Of a DNA stretch of 64,000 bases, positions 36,337 through 50,500 are shown piece by piece. The translations under genes and the position numbers were made by a program. Location of the stretch: NCBI GenBank assembly GCA_947179155.2, contig OX359281.1, forward strand, positions 41,947,467 through 42,011,466, read 5' to 3'. The notes under the pieces were generated by a model. That model did not search any database, was not told the origin of the DNA, and worked only from the letters and a program-made list of their open reading frames with translations. Positions within the stretch are counted from its first letter, which is position 1. Every line of letters begins with the position of its first letter. This DNA is from Hedera helix (Eukaryota; Streptophyta; Magnoliopsida; Apiales; Araliaceae).

Positions 36337-39300
36337 ATGGAAACGGTGAACGACAATTCTCATCAAAAACCAGACCCCATAGGCATCTACTTTCTCTCTA
36401 CGTGGAGACTAAACGCAAAGTCTTCACTGAAAGAAGAAGTGGTGGAAGACGAGGAAGCTGTTCCGACGGAGCTCGACACGTTCCACAGCTCCGGCGGGTT
36501 CTCGATTGTACTGCCCGATAAGCTGTCGGTGCAGTACCCGAGCGCCCATCAGCACGGCCACGATGTGGGCGTGGTTCAGGCGAACCGACCAGCTCCGGTG
36601 AAGCGGCTCGTGTACTATTTTGAGATTTTTGTTAAGAATGCTGGGGCTAAGGGCCAGATTGCTATTGGATTTACTACCGAGGGTTTCAAAAACAAGATGC
36701 GTAGACAACCAGGGTTAGTACTTACATAAACGTTATAATAACAATTTGTATTTTTCCGGTGAAATTTTGTGAATTAATCTAATAAGAGAAATATGTGCGT
36801 ATGACACACGCGCATATGTATGTATGTATGTATGTATGTACATATAGGTGTTGGATTGATTTTCGGTTGTTCTGTACCTGCAGTCTTATGTTGTTTGTCC
36901 CTACAAATGCATTCTTTTTATCCTGTGAACATAAAATTGCCATGTACTTGGTTGATCTCAGTTGCTGTTTATTATTTTGAATTACAAGGAGAAGAAAATT
37001 GGGTAATTGAGTAGAAAAAAAGTGCGGTATAAGTGGAAATTGTAGAAAAATATGTGCCTTATAAGTAGAAAATTTTATTTTATTTTATTCAAATAATGAG
37101 AATAGGTACGCACATTATATATATAGTGATGCACATTTATCTATTTTTTTGTTGTTGGTGAAACGCTATGAATTTATCAAATTGATTGTCTGCATAAGTT
37201 GCGTATTGACAAATAAAAGATGGTCCACACAAGTCTTCTGCTTATTGCCATCACTAATTGCGATTGAGTAGAAAAATATGTAGTAACTTGAATGCCAACG
37301 AAGGAGCTGTAGAGCACAATTGCAACATTATTGATACTTTGAAATTTGAATTATATAATATGTCAAACTTTTCCTTTTATAAAGGTTGAAGTGAATGTGA
37401 ATATCTATCTGCCTAAACTTGCGTACCAAAATGTAAATAAATAAAAATTAAAAAGTCTCATAAGGTTAAACCCCACTCATTCAACCTGTTATAATTTTTT
37501 GTATACAAAACAATAAAATTTCTATAGTCACCAGTGTGATGGCAAATGATCTTCGACGATGCCATAGTAGTTTGCTAATGATAAACTACTTATTCAATTT
37601 AAAATTACAAATTTTTTTTAGTTGATGTTTCAATGACTTTTTCATGAGCCCTTCTGTTGAAATCACTTTCAACAATATTAATGCCAAAATACTACTATTT
37701 CCGTCCATAAATAATTGTTGTGCAGAGGTTTATTGTCTTTGGGATTGTTTACCTCAATGCTTGATGTATAGCTCAAGTTTTTCTTTTTATAAACTTCTGA
37801 AATAATTGAATTATGCTTCAAGCCTTTAGTTGTATATTTTGTATGTATACTACTTAAATTTATTTGGTAAAGCTAAAAATTTATCACATTTATCAAAAAA
37901 TGAGAAGGAAAGCCAGTTGATTAATAAAGTAGATAGAGACATGAAAGGTTGTAAAGTTAAGCATTTTCCTGTGCCCACCTTTCTGGTGATTAGGTTGAGC
38001 AGATTACACCGCAGTCTACTTACACTGGTGAGAAACTTCTTCTGCTTGAGTATTACACAGAGAACCTGGGAATTGCTCGTAGTCCTTGTTGGGAACCACT
38101 GAAGTTGTTGGCTTCAGAGCTGTATAAATCAACACTCGTTATTTAGCCAATGGTTGCATTCAAAATTTGGCATTCTTCCAATCCGGACTATGAGAACTGC
38201 TGCAAAAGCCCAATTACCAAAAAAATGCTTCAAAACAGAGTCCATCTAGAGAATGAATGGAAATTCTTTTAGGAGTCCATCAGTCCACCTTGCTAGGGGT
38301 GTTCAACCGGTTCGGTTTTTTACTGAACCGATTGGTATCAGCGGTATCGATTTTTTGGTATTTTTACAATTTTCGGTACCGGTATGAAAAAATTCGAGTT
38401 CGGTAGATACCCAAAAAACCGAAATTAATAATATAATAATAATATAAATAATTAGATATATAAAAAATAAGTTTTTTATAAAAAAATTCGTAAATGTATA
38501 ATATTTCTTTTATTTAATTATTATTGTAATTATATATATTATCATCGGCACGAATCGAAAAACCGGTACTGAAACCAATAATTCGGTACCGGTACCGATT
38601 CTTGATTTTTCGGTAATTTGAAATCGGTACCGATTTGGTTTTTTGGGTATCGGTTCGATTTTTTACCGATGAACACCCTTACACCTTGCTAATGACTACC
38701 TAAACTTAAACACTCAGCATGTCTTCTTCTGTTCCTAAATATTAGACCATTTTTCTGTGTATTCTAGCATAGAGGTAGTGTTTTATTTATGATCCAAAAG
38801 GAGACTAGCTGGTTCTTTCCTATCTTGCAATCCTTTTGTGCCATGGTAAATTTCAAAATTTGTGCATAGCTCGATTTGAGGGTTTTATCTTGAGATTTTG
38901 AATGAGTTAATTGAAAATTTGAATTTTATTTTACTTGGATTATCCAGTTTCATCAATTTTAGATTAGCGGAAGTTTTATTGTAGTACTTTGTAATTTTAT
39001 TGTTCTTAAGACAATTTGTTGGCTTTGTTTGAATTTGATTTTTTTTTTATATTTTTATAATGTCTTACTTTATTGCTTGTTCAAATTATTTATGTGCTCA
39101 AAATTTTGCATTACTTGAACAGTGTTCTAAAAATCCCCGCTTAGGCGTACCCTCCCCTGGCATCACACCTAGGCCGCCTAGTGTCTCGCCTATGCCCAAA
39201 GAGGAAAAAAAAATCCCTCCAAAAAATTATACGGGACTGAGCGGGCAAGACGGAGAAATTAGGCGGGGCCTAAGTTGAAAATTTAGGGCTGCAATTGTTT

Positions 39301-40501
39301 TTTTTTAATTTTAATAACTAAGCTACAAAATGATGACGTAGGAATAGATGAATAAGTTGAGGGGGGTTGTTCGGGCCTTACTTGAGAAGCGGTTGGTGAA
39401 GCATCCGAAGCGGATAGCGTGCTAGAGCATAGGAGAAATATTAGAAATGTTAGAGTAAGAAAACTCTATAAAGAATTTTTTTTTGTTTGATGATGACACG
39501 GAAAAAGAGATAGATGAGGAGCATGAGTGTGAGCCCGATGGGGACATTATCTTGGAGGGATACGGAGAAGAAGAGTTGGAGAGATATGTAGAGGGATATG
39601 GAGATAAGGACTATTAGTTTGTATTTTTTATTATTTGTTTGTGTTTTTAACTTAGTTGGTAATTCTATACTTGTAAAGTGTAATTTTAAGTATAATTTCT
39701 CAATTTCTACATCAAATAATAAGTTTGAGCTGATAATAATATTTATTAAACAGCTGGGTATCATGCTTGAGCTTGAATTCTAAGCTCATGGTTCAATTTC
39801 AATTTCTAAGCTCATGGTTCAATTTCAATTCGAGTATGAGTTTAACCTTTAAATTCAAATCCGAGAATCTCTCTGTTCGGTTCAATTCGACTTGTTTTCA
39901 GCTTTGAGGAGTCTGTAAACAGAGTTGAGGCACAAAAAACTAAGGATGTGGAGATTATATGTTCTATTCTCAGGGTATTAGTGATGGCGTCTAACAGAGA
40001 AATTTTCATTTACCCAAGGCGCGGGAGAAATGTCAGATATATTGACGAATAAACTGAAGGTCGCTGGTTCAAGTCCCATGCTTGGGGCCAAAATTACCTA
40101 TAAAAACCAAAATAAAAATAAAAGTTCACTTGCCAAAAGAAGGTAAAAATAATTGAGGAAGGGAATAGGCCTCACATTGATTGGCACCCTGGCCTCCTTT
40201 TGTAAGGTGAGGAACACTTTCCTTTTGTTTGCTTAATGGCAGAGCTTGAGAAAGGCACATTGTGTTACTTGGATGCATAAATTAAAGATTTGATTTAAGC
40301 ACATGCAAGTTGACTAGAAATACATTTAGTTATTCTGTTTCAGATATTTAGAGTGATTTAAGGGTTACCTTTTTTGTGTTGCATGTGTCCCATTTTGTTT
40401 CCTTAACAGGGCTCCTTGTTCTCTCTTTGTAAAATATTTTTTTCTTTTGTTTGAAATATGATATATGATTAACCAAATAAAAGTGTTTGTAGATTGATAA
40501 A

Positions 40502-40540
<39 letters not shown>

Positions 40541-41520
40541 GTTATTATTATTATTGTTTTGTGTGGTGAGTGGAGTGGGGGGGAGGGCTTGTCAATGTGT
40601 GTTTGCGAAGTCAGTGATAAGAGTTGACTGAGGTATAGATAGGAACAATTGGTTGTCAAGCTTTTCGGTATTTGACTTAGTTTACTGAGTGAAGAAATGG
40701 GTAAAACTTATGGGCAAATTTAAATAAAAGACTTGTGATGGTTTTGCCCTTTCCTGTATCTGTCATGGTTTCGACTGTTTGAAATAGTGAGATAGTTGGT
40801 GTTAAAGTGTGCTTTTCACTGTATAATTGCTTCAGAGCGTTGTTGAGACCGCATCTATATCATAATGAAGTTTTGTCTTGGTAGAGTACTATAATATTTT
40901 TATAATGAATTTGAGATGTGGATTGAACTGGATGTCCTCGATATATTCTGGGATTTTATCTTTGCTATAAACCCCTTATCTCCTCATCCTGCAAGAGAGA
41001 AAAAATAAAAATGCAACTAATGAATGACATGGAATTTTCAGTTTTTCTTTTGGAGTTGGCCTGATCTTTTAGTGTGTGACAGGTGGGAGGCAAACAGTTA
41101 TGGTTATCATGGGGATGATGGACTGCTCTATCGTGGACAAGGAAAGGGAGAGGCATTTGGGCCAACCTACACCGTTAATGATACAGTTGGTGGCGGTATC
41201 AACTATGCTTCACAAGAATTCTTCTTCACGTAAGATAGTACACAATTTGTATTTGCTGTTAGACTGAAAGTGGATATGTATATGTTAGCTCATGTGTCGC
41301 TATACTTAAAGTTAATATTTGTTTGTATTTTTTTGTGACTTAATGAAATTCTCACATATCTTTGCTATATTGTTCTTGATGGCAGGAAAAATGGGGCGGT
41401 AATAGGTCATGTGTACAAGGAAGTGAAGGGTCGGTTGTATCCTACCATTGCTGTACACAGTCAAAATGAGGAGTATGTTGTGCCTTCTTCCTTTGTCCCC
41501 CTAATTTATGCTTAAGTGCA

Positions 41521-41553
<33 letters not shown>

Positions 41554-44500
41554 GGTGTGTGTGTGTATTTATATACTCATAGTTTTGAATTTTTTGTGTG
41601 CATGTGTGTGTGTATACGTGTATATTTATACTTTAAGATTTCTATGGCTTATCTATTTATTGAGAGAGTTGTTCCTTTATCAGATTTGTATGGTTCACTC
41701 CAATAATTATCCCCCACTTTCCTGTCTGAACCTAATATTAGTGACCAACATCAACATATGGCATGCTGATCACTTTAGCTTCTAATTGGTCAAATTTTGC
41801 ATTTGGAATCAGCCACGTGATCGTCAATGCATTTAGTTTATAGTACGAGGGATTGTTGAGCAAGTGAGTTCCACATAAGGATCTATTTATAGTTCTCGAG
41901 ATTATGTAAGCGGGTTACATAATCCTAATAAGGTTCTGTGTATAAGTACGAAGATTAGAAATCTACACAAGGATTTGCTTCAAAAACCAGCTTTAATATG
42001 ATAAAAATAAGGATACATTACCTTCTTGTAGTTGCAAGCCAGTGAATCTTATTTGCATTTATATCTCCATTGCCTGACAACTTGAGCTTTTAGACTAAAG
42101 TGTATGGCATGACTTGGAGCCTTTGAACTTCCGTGTTTGGGTCGCTCCATGAAACTTGAGTTTTCCCTTTAATGATGAAGAGTTTGGTGGGAATGAGTTT
42201 CCTGAGTTTTGGTGGAGGTAGGATGGTAAGGTTATTTCAAGGTCTAATGGGATGTGATTTTTGGAGCATGTGGATGGAGTAAAATGCGATTTCAAAGATC
42301 ATTGTTTCAATATGTTTTTTACGAGATATCGAATATTATTTGGCTTCTCTGTGGGAGCATGTCAAGGGCTGTTAATTACTTGCATAAACTGAGATTGGAG
42401 GCTAGTCCTCTTGTGGTATTTGTATCTTTTTATTTTTTTCATTTCTTTCTAATTTTTTCATTTTGCGAAACTTCTTGTCCACCCACCCTTCTTTCTCCTT
42501 ACTAAATACTGCTTCTATCTTAAGAAAAATCTCCAGCTACTTTTGAAACATATGGTGCTAAAGTCCGCAAGGCATTGTTCCCTGTTTTATTTTTATTTTT
42601 TCTTTTTCTTTTTCTTTTTTTGCGAAATATTGTTCCCTGCTTTCTTTACCCATTATTTCCTTTTATATATATATATGGTTTTAAGGTTGAATACTTGAAA
42701 CATGCTGGCAAAATTTAGTGAATTTGAGGAAATAAATTATTTGAAGACCTTTCGACCCGGACATTCTTTCTATATCTTCACATTTGATTTGGTACCACCT
42801 ATTTTCTTTGGAGTTCAAATATGTTGTTTCCTTTATTTTCTTATTACCAAAACTAGCAGTTACCCCACTATAGTTTGCCACTTTTGTACAATAGCTCACT
42901 CAATTTTTAATTTATGTAATTGTTCTATTAAACTAAATAAGATTTTATAATTGGGTCATTTAGTCAAATTAATTGGACAAAAGTTAAATTATTGCCTACG
43001 TGGCAGTTTAAACAAAATAAAAAAGTAAAAGAAATGACTTGACTGCCATTTGAGATTAACAAAAGAATAAAAAAAAATTAATAATCACTAATTAATATTC
43101 ATCTTCAACCTCTAGATGAGTAAATCCTGATCCATTCACATGTAAAACGGGTAAACCCGTATCTTGAAAATTGGTACACTCACATGTAAAACGGGTAAAC
43201 CCGGATCTTGATAATTGGTACACGCAAATTTACAAAATCACCAGATCTGGAAAAGAAAAGAGAAAGAAGGAAAAAACACTCTTATTTCTTGTATTTCAAA
43301 ATCTTTCTTTTATGAGAAGGATTTATTTGGTACTCGGTAAATTAAAAGCTTTATACTGAGCAATAAAAAATGTTGAACAATTGAGTCCATTGTTTCAGAT
43401 TCTCATTGTTCTCTCATAGATTAATCAGATTTACTGTTTCTTTGTTCGATTTCTCATGCTTGTCGAGTGGAGGAGGAAGGAGGTGGAGGGGAGAGGGAGG
43501 CCCATATGCCAAACAATTTCCATGTGATTCTACTTCCCTCTTTTGCACGTTTGCTATTAATTTAGTAGGAGGAAGAGAAGAAGGAGAAGAGACCTAGTAA
43601 ACCAAAAGAAGAGAGAGAAAGAGAAGATAAAAAATAAAATGAGGTTTTTTGTTTTAATTATCTTATGTGGTAGCTAATTGTTATTTTTCTGTTTTATTTT
43701 GTTGTATATGTCTTTATTTATTCGTCCAAGTCATTTATTTTAATTTTTTATTTTGTTTAAGCTGTCACAAACAATAAATTAACGCCCATCCAATTAATTT
43801 GACAGAATGACCTAATTAAAAATTGTTAATTAGTTTTATGGAACAATTGCATAAATTAGAAGTTGAGCGAGTTCTTGCACAAAAGTGGTCAACCAAGGTG
43901 GGATAATTACTACTTTTGCCGTTTCTTATTAGTCCCTCTTGATAACCACAACAACACTCACCACCATCTAGTTTTTAAAAAACAAATACTACTCCTGCAG
44001 GTGATTATGGTTGATAAAATAAATAAAGCTGCATATTTACCTTTATATGTTATCAAATTAAAATTTAATGAATAATTTATATTTCTAGTAATTACAAAAC
44101 TAGCATGTTTTAATTTGATACACCTTTTACTACAATTGTAATTGTCATTCGTCTGCATCTCATTCAAATGGTTGGTAACATATGAAATGTAAAATTTGGT
44201 TTAGCACATTTACTTTCAGGTAAATGATGTGATTATTAGGAGTTTTAGAATTAAATTATTGGTGGAATTGTTGTGAGAAAGGTAAATTGGGTACGTTGAT
44301 ATTTTAGCTTTTAGTGTACATCAGTGAAAACTATTGTTGCATTGTTGGGATATTTGGGTACATGTGATTTTTTCATATGTTCAATTTACAGTTGACTCTA
44401 TGTTAAATTTGTGATGTTTATGATTTTTATTACATTTTGTTGGTGTATTTTTGTGTTTATTTATGGCAATGTTGAATGCTAGAAAATGTAATGCTGATTA

Positions 44501-47500
44501 ATACTACCTTCCTCTGGTAAAAAGAGTTTTTTTAAGTTGATTTTTTCTTACAAGTATTAAATTTTGACCTTTTTATTGTAAAAAATTGCGCCTAAAAGTG
44601 TGATTTATGTAAATTTTAATATTTAAGAAGATCAACAACGTAGTTTTTGTTAGTTAATTTTTCTTTTTTATGAATATTAAGATATATTTTTTATTTTAAG
44701 AAATTATGCCCAAGTGTGTTTTTATAAAATTTTTACATTTGAGAAAAATAATTAACAAAGTTTGTAGGGGTTATATTTTCTTTTTCACGAGTGTTATGAT
44801 CATCTTTTTATTTTTAATTGTTAATATTATGCCCGTGTGTATTTTATGAAAATTTTAATATTTGAGAAATATAATTATCATAAAACTAGAGGTGTAGTGA
44901 GTATCATTGTGATTATATGTAGGGGGTAGTGTCACTGTATTTTACTCTATAAATTGCTACTTGTGGTAATATTTCTGCATTGAAAGTGGAACTTGTACAA
45001 TTTGTTGTAGTATCATTGACCTAATCTCGAGGTTCTAATATTTGCAATTTTATTATCTCAATGTGGCAGGGTTAGTGTCAATTTTGGGAAAGAACCATTC
45101 GTTTTCGATCTTAAGGTAAAATGTGTATTATGTCCTGTCTTCTTCAGTTCTTCTTCTTCATCATCATATTTATTATGCTGTTCTACCTTTTTTCTTTCAC
45201 CTTTTGCATTTGCAGTCCCCATATTCCCTTAAAGAAAATACACTCTCTTTCATAAATTAAAGGTTATTGTATACTTGTAGAAGAAGCAAAGACTTCTAAC
45301 TCCATCTTACGTTACTGTTGTTGAATACATTGCTCATTTTTTTTTTTTATATATAAAGCATGGTTCAGGTTTTATATAATTAATTGACAACCTTTATGTT
45401 TCCTTACAAATTTTTATCATGCATAAATAATTTCCTTGATATTGTTACGATTTCTCTTTGAATTAATGTCACTTGTATGAAATTTTCGAATCTGAATATA
45501 CTAATTGTTAAAGGAATTAACCCCCCTTGTAATTTCTTGTAACTTTTTATTAGGCATATGAAGCGCAAGAAAGAGCCAAGCAGCAAATGACAATTGAGAA
45601 AATAACAATACCACAGAATACCAGTAATGGGTATGTGAAAATATCAGAGTTAGTTTTCTTTTAAATTGAGATTTATCTGAAATGATGTGTGTTTGACATT
45701 TGTAGTTTAAAAAATTAAGCATAAATTGTTTAACTGGATTTAATGGTTGCGATCATTAGCCTGTGTAGAATTCCTTCCTGTACAGTGAAAGAACAAATTC
45801 TAAAATGGTTTTTCTCTGGATGCTACAATGGATAGGAATGAAGAGCATATTATTATATTTTCCCCTTTCATTTTAGAATTTAACAATCAAGAACTCAAAG
45901 ATTGATTTTAATATTCCTATTGGCAAACACCGTGGTGTAAGCATAGTGTCTTGCACAGCTTAATAGTGTATTTGATCATCAAGTTACTAAAGTGTAGTGA
46001 GAAATTGCTGATTGATATACAGGGCTGGTACTTTATTGATTTATTCCATATTGACAAAGGCCTTCTGCCAGAAGACATACTTTAAACTTTTCAAAGCCTA
46101 TGTTGTAAACTACATTTATGATGTGCTAACAATGTTGTGTGACTTCATAAGGAAACATATTACGGTCTTTGACTTTGTACCCTAGGCTTTGATGTTCTAA
46201 ATTGTAACCAGTGCCGATGTTAAGGCATGTAATAACTAATAGACCCTGCTAATTCCTTCAAAATAGGTTTTTCAATCCCGTTGCTTTTGTATGTAGAAGA
46301 ATGGGATTGATTTTTACCTGAATCTTAGAAATTAAAATTTTCTGAATGTTCCCCTGCAAATGCTCTCTGTTAGACGAGAAGAATGAGAGGCTGAGGATTT
46401 ATCTTTGCTATTGCCTTTGCTTAATTCTTCCCCTTTTTTATCCTCACCTGATAGAAAACAATGGAGTTTGGGTCATAATGACATTTTTTCCTTTCAAGTT
46501 TAATTTTGTTCAGTCTCCTAACAGGCTTCCTCTGACCTATTGCATTTGTAAAGTTAAATTCCCTTTAAAATCAAGGTTTTCCTTTGATGCTGAACTCTCA
46601 AGCTCCTTGACATTAATGACTTAGTGTAGATGAGGAGACCATAAGAACTGATCTCCGAACTGGTTTGTTTTGTGTCAATATATATTTGTATCTGATGAAC
46701 TTTTGTTTTTCTGTTGTCTTACTTTGAGTGGGTTGTGGAATGGGTTTTTGAGGAAGCTTTGGTGTTTCCTTCATCTTTGTAAAGATTGGTAAGAGAAAGT
46801 ATGGGAAAATTTTCTGGCACACTGCTTCTTTTATGATCCTCGGGTCCCACTTTGGACTGAAAGTAACAAAGCCAAACATAGTACCCTTCTTTCCCATAAT
46901 TATGGATAGGATGTTTTTCTGTTGGTCCGTTTCGGGCGTCACCTATTAAAGGGAATTTCTTTTCAGTTCTCACTTCTCAATAGAGATTGGTGGCCCTTCC
47001 TTTTTTAGGAAATTATATTTTTTCCCCTCATGTTTCTAGTTTGGAGTACTCCTTGTTCTCTCCTCAGTTTCTCAGCTTTCGCTTCTTTCTGAAAAGATAT
47101 GTTCATTTATCTAAAAGAGAATAGGGGAACAGAGGGAAGGAAATGGGACTAAGTGGATGAAGAAGTAGAAAAAAAGGGATGGATTAGAATCCATATTTAG
47201 AAGAGAAAGGGGAGGAAAGCAATAGAGGTGAAATCAACATTTTTTTCCTTCATCTGTATTTTTCTCTAGCAACCATAAAGTGGGTGAAGGCAACTTACAT
47301 TTTCTTGAGATATCTTTCTCAACCTATTACCTTCTCTTCTTTCCATTTCCCGTCTCTCCTACAAAGGGAATAATGCTTTATCTATTCAATGCTAAATATA
47401 ATTAATCAACAGAACTCATTTATTGTCACGACAAAGTTCCAAATTTGTAAGCCAAACTTACAAATGTTAAGATTTATTATAGACTTCTAATGGTAATATA

Positions 47501-50500
47501 TAAGTGCTGCATTAAAGTATATTTCTGATCTGAAATAAATTAATTGTTTTTAGGCGTATTTACTTTTACTAATAATATAGTGTAAAATAGATTCCACAAG
47601 TATGTATTGTGTATCCTGGGTTCACTTTTGTAAACTTTGAGTCATCCCTGCTCTCACTATGGTTTCACTATTTATGCATCTATTATCACATTTAGTTCAA
47701 ATTCAGACAAAAGCATGGCAAAGATTAATTAAAATTGTGCATATGCAAAAACACAAGAACATCTAGAAGCTTCTATCTAAGTTTGCATTTCAAAGAAAGG
47801 TTTAGAAGTTAAGTTTTGAGGACAATCCAACTGAGACCAATCCAACTTACTAAATTCACTTAGATTTTTGTTCAATTTATTACAAAATGAATACATCTCT
47901 GTTTCAAATTTTAAGTGACTGGCATATGAATTGGTTTAGCTTATTGTATGCATGATTCTGTTTAGAAGCTAGGAAAAATGATTGTTATTCATTTGAAAGT
48001 TGAATTTGGTCAATCTGAGTTGTGGTAATCTTATTTCTTGTGATTGTGTAGTGTTAATCATTCACTAGTCAGTAATCTTCCTTAGCATTTTACTGCTAGG
48101 TGTTGCCTTCAGACAAATCTGATTTTCTTGTGATATTTTCTAATTTGATTTACATTTAGAAATTTTAACTTGTAGAAAATTGGTTCTGATGTATGACAGG
48201 TTGACTAGGGAGTTCTAATAGTTGGGTTTTCAGTACTTGGTGGGTAAAAGTTAGGAAAATATGTTAAACTTTAAGGATTACATAAATAGTAGAGATGAAA
48301 TAAATGGCGGCGCGTTGTTGAAATATGATAGGATGGTTGTTGGGGTGCTTTGAGCAAGTGGCAGGGAAGGGTATTAGTGGTTATTTAAGAGTTTGTAGGG
48401 CTGCTAGAGTTAAAACATGAAGGAGGAGAGACTCATAGGCTTTTTAGTTGGGACTATTTATAATTTAGTTTGGATCTTAGTGGGAGTTGTTGAAGGCTTT
48501 AGATCGCATAATATCAAAGAACAAGGAATTATCAAGAAGTTGCTAAGGAATCACTCATATTTTTATATTAATCACATTTTTATGATAAGTTCATAGACAT
48601 TAACGAGTTTTTATTGATAGATAAACAATTCAATATAATAAGCCAAAACGTGGCGAACTCAAGTCCACATGAAGTATACAGAAGAAAGTGGGAATAAAAG
48701 TCGCTTATTCTTACAGAGAGAGCCCCTCCTGATATCTACCTACATTAGCCCCCTAGAGCATGCACATCAGAACCAGGGAACACTTCATGCACCCCGAAGA
48801 ACAGAAGACTAAGGAAAAGAAACCAAAAGTTTGCAATGGATCTTTGTGATCAAAGTACATCAATATTCTTATTCTTCCTTAAGGTCCACCATTATAGCTA
48901 TGAGGAAGCAAGTCAAGTCTCCTTCACCATTCCTTCCTAATAGACTTGACAAACAGGCCGGACTGGGCCAAAAACGGCCAGGCTTTTTGTGGGAAAATGT
49001 TAAGCCCGTGGCTGGCCGGGCCAGCTTGTGGGCTACTTGAGTAATTTTTTTAAAAAAAATAAAATTTATTTATTATTATTATTTTTTATTATGACTTATA
49101 ATTTGAAATAAATACTAACACTAATTATTTACAATTATGGTACATAATTTCTATATAATCATATAATATTATTAGTAAATAAAATAAAACAATCAATAAT
49201 TTTATAGATATTTTGTACTTTTATACATTAATTCATTAAAATGTAACTAATCTTGTGAATTGTGATTAATTAATTGATAAATGTATATAATATTAATTAT
49301 TAAAGATAAGAGAGTAAAAGAATAAAAGAAAAAAGACTAAAAGTGATATATATTTTATTCATAATATTTTTTTGTATTATTATTTAAGATCACATGTTAA
49401 AATTTATTCTTATATTCTTCATAATTCTCTATTTGATTTATTTTCTAAGTTATTTTTTTTGTCAACAATGTCGAGCAATAATAAAAAAATAAAAAAATAT
49501 TAGTTCGTGGGCCGGGCTGAAACGGCCCAGATTTTTCTAGGCTATAATTTTAAGGCCCAAAGTACGGTTTTTTCGGGCGGGTTGGCCCACGGGCCCGGGC
49601 CAAAATTGCCAGGTCTACTTCCTAATGTCACCCGTCTCCACACTTGAAGCATCTCAGTGGCTGATCTCGGCATCACCCATGCTAAACCACACAATAAGAA
49701 CACCTCAGTTCACAAACTTTGTGCCACCTCACGTGGTAGGAGCAAATGATCTACTGTATATAGCAGATGACACGTATAGGCAAGCCTGCTAGTGCTAGTG
49801 AGGGTGTTAATAGTAAATAACTATGAAAGCAGTACTGACTATATAGATAGATGTGTAGTCTAGTATAGCCTATGATTGCTGAGACACTATATAGGAGCTG
49901 ATGTAGTAATGTAGGAAAAAGATTATTATGATGAATGAAACTCTGAATGTGGTTAGGTCATTTTGAGCCTGCACAAATTATCCCCCTCCCATTCTTTTCA
50001 AATCTCAGGTCTATCTTCTTCTTCAGTCTAGTTCTGACCCTACTTTTTACGACTTGTCTATCTTAATCCTCTGTATTCTCTTCTCTGTTCTCTGGATCAC
50101 CCCAAAACACCTATCCACAAGGAGATGCCCTCTCATTTGAAGATTTTCTTGTGCAAAAATTGCCCCAAAAGAATCACATCTAAATGTTAGAATTAATTAA
50201 TAAAAACTTAAGTGTAATTGCTACAAAAAATCTCTTTCACTCGATCTCTGTTTGTACAAAGCTTTGTGTAAGCTCTAAGCCTAAACAAACAAACTTTAAC
50301 TAGAAAACCTGTACTTGTTAAATCCCGTCATGAAGACCCTTTAACCCATATATTATAAAGATAAGACTCATGAGTCAACTGTTATTAAATTTATCCAGAA
50401 ATATAGGAAAAATTAAATTTTATCCAGTCAATAAATATATTAACTAATATAATGCTGATTATTAGCATATTAAATTTCTGAAAGCCTATGAAAAGACTAA

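Larger units (their letters stand above)
36714..41082. other. RanBPM intron 1
   Basis: 4.4-kb intron with a TATG microsatellite, a hAT MITE (38294-38681), a hAT transposase-like remnant (39120-39616), a short tandem repeat (39776-39832) and an ATT microsatellite (40503-40557). The stretch 36850-38290 shows nothing recognisable. Confidence 0.6.
41473..45069. other. RanBPM intron 3
   Basis: 3.6-kb intron holding a CT/AT/GT microsatellite (41519-41580) and a MULE (42847-43921). The remainder (41600-42840 and 43940-45060) has no recognisable feature. Confidence 0.55.

Noticed and set aside
36795..37014. Short frames rich in Met-Tyr-Val-Cys after RanBPM exon 1
   Set aside because: Translations of the TATG microsatellite.
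46346..46973. Several 80-110 codon frames on both strands in RanBPM intron 5
   Set aside because: Mutually overlapping on opposite strands, no domain, no splice logic.
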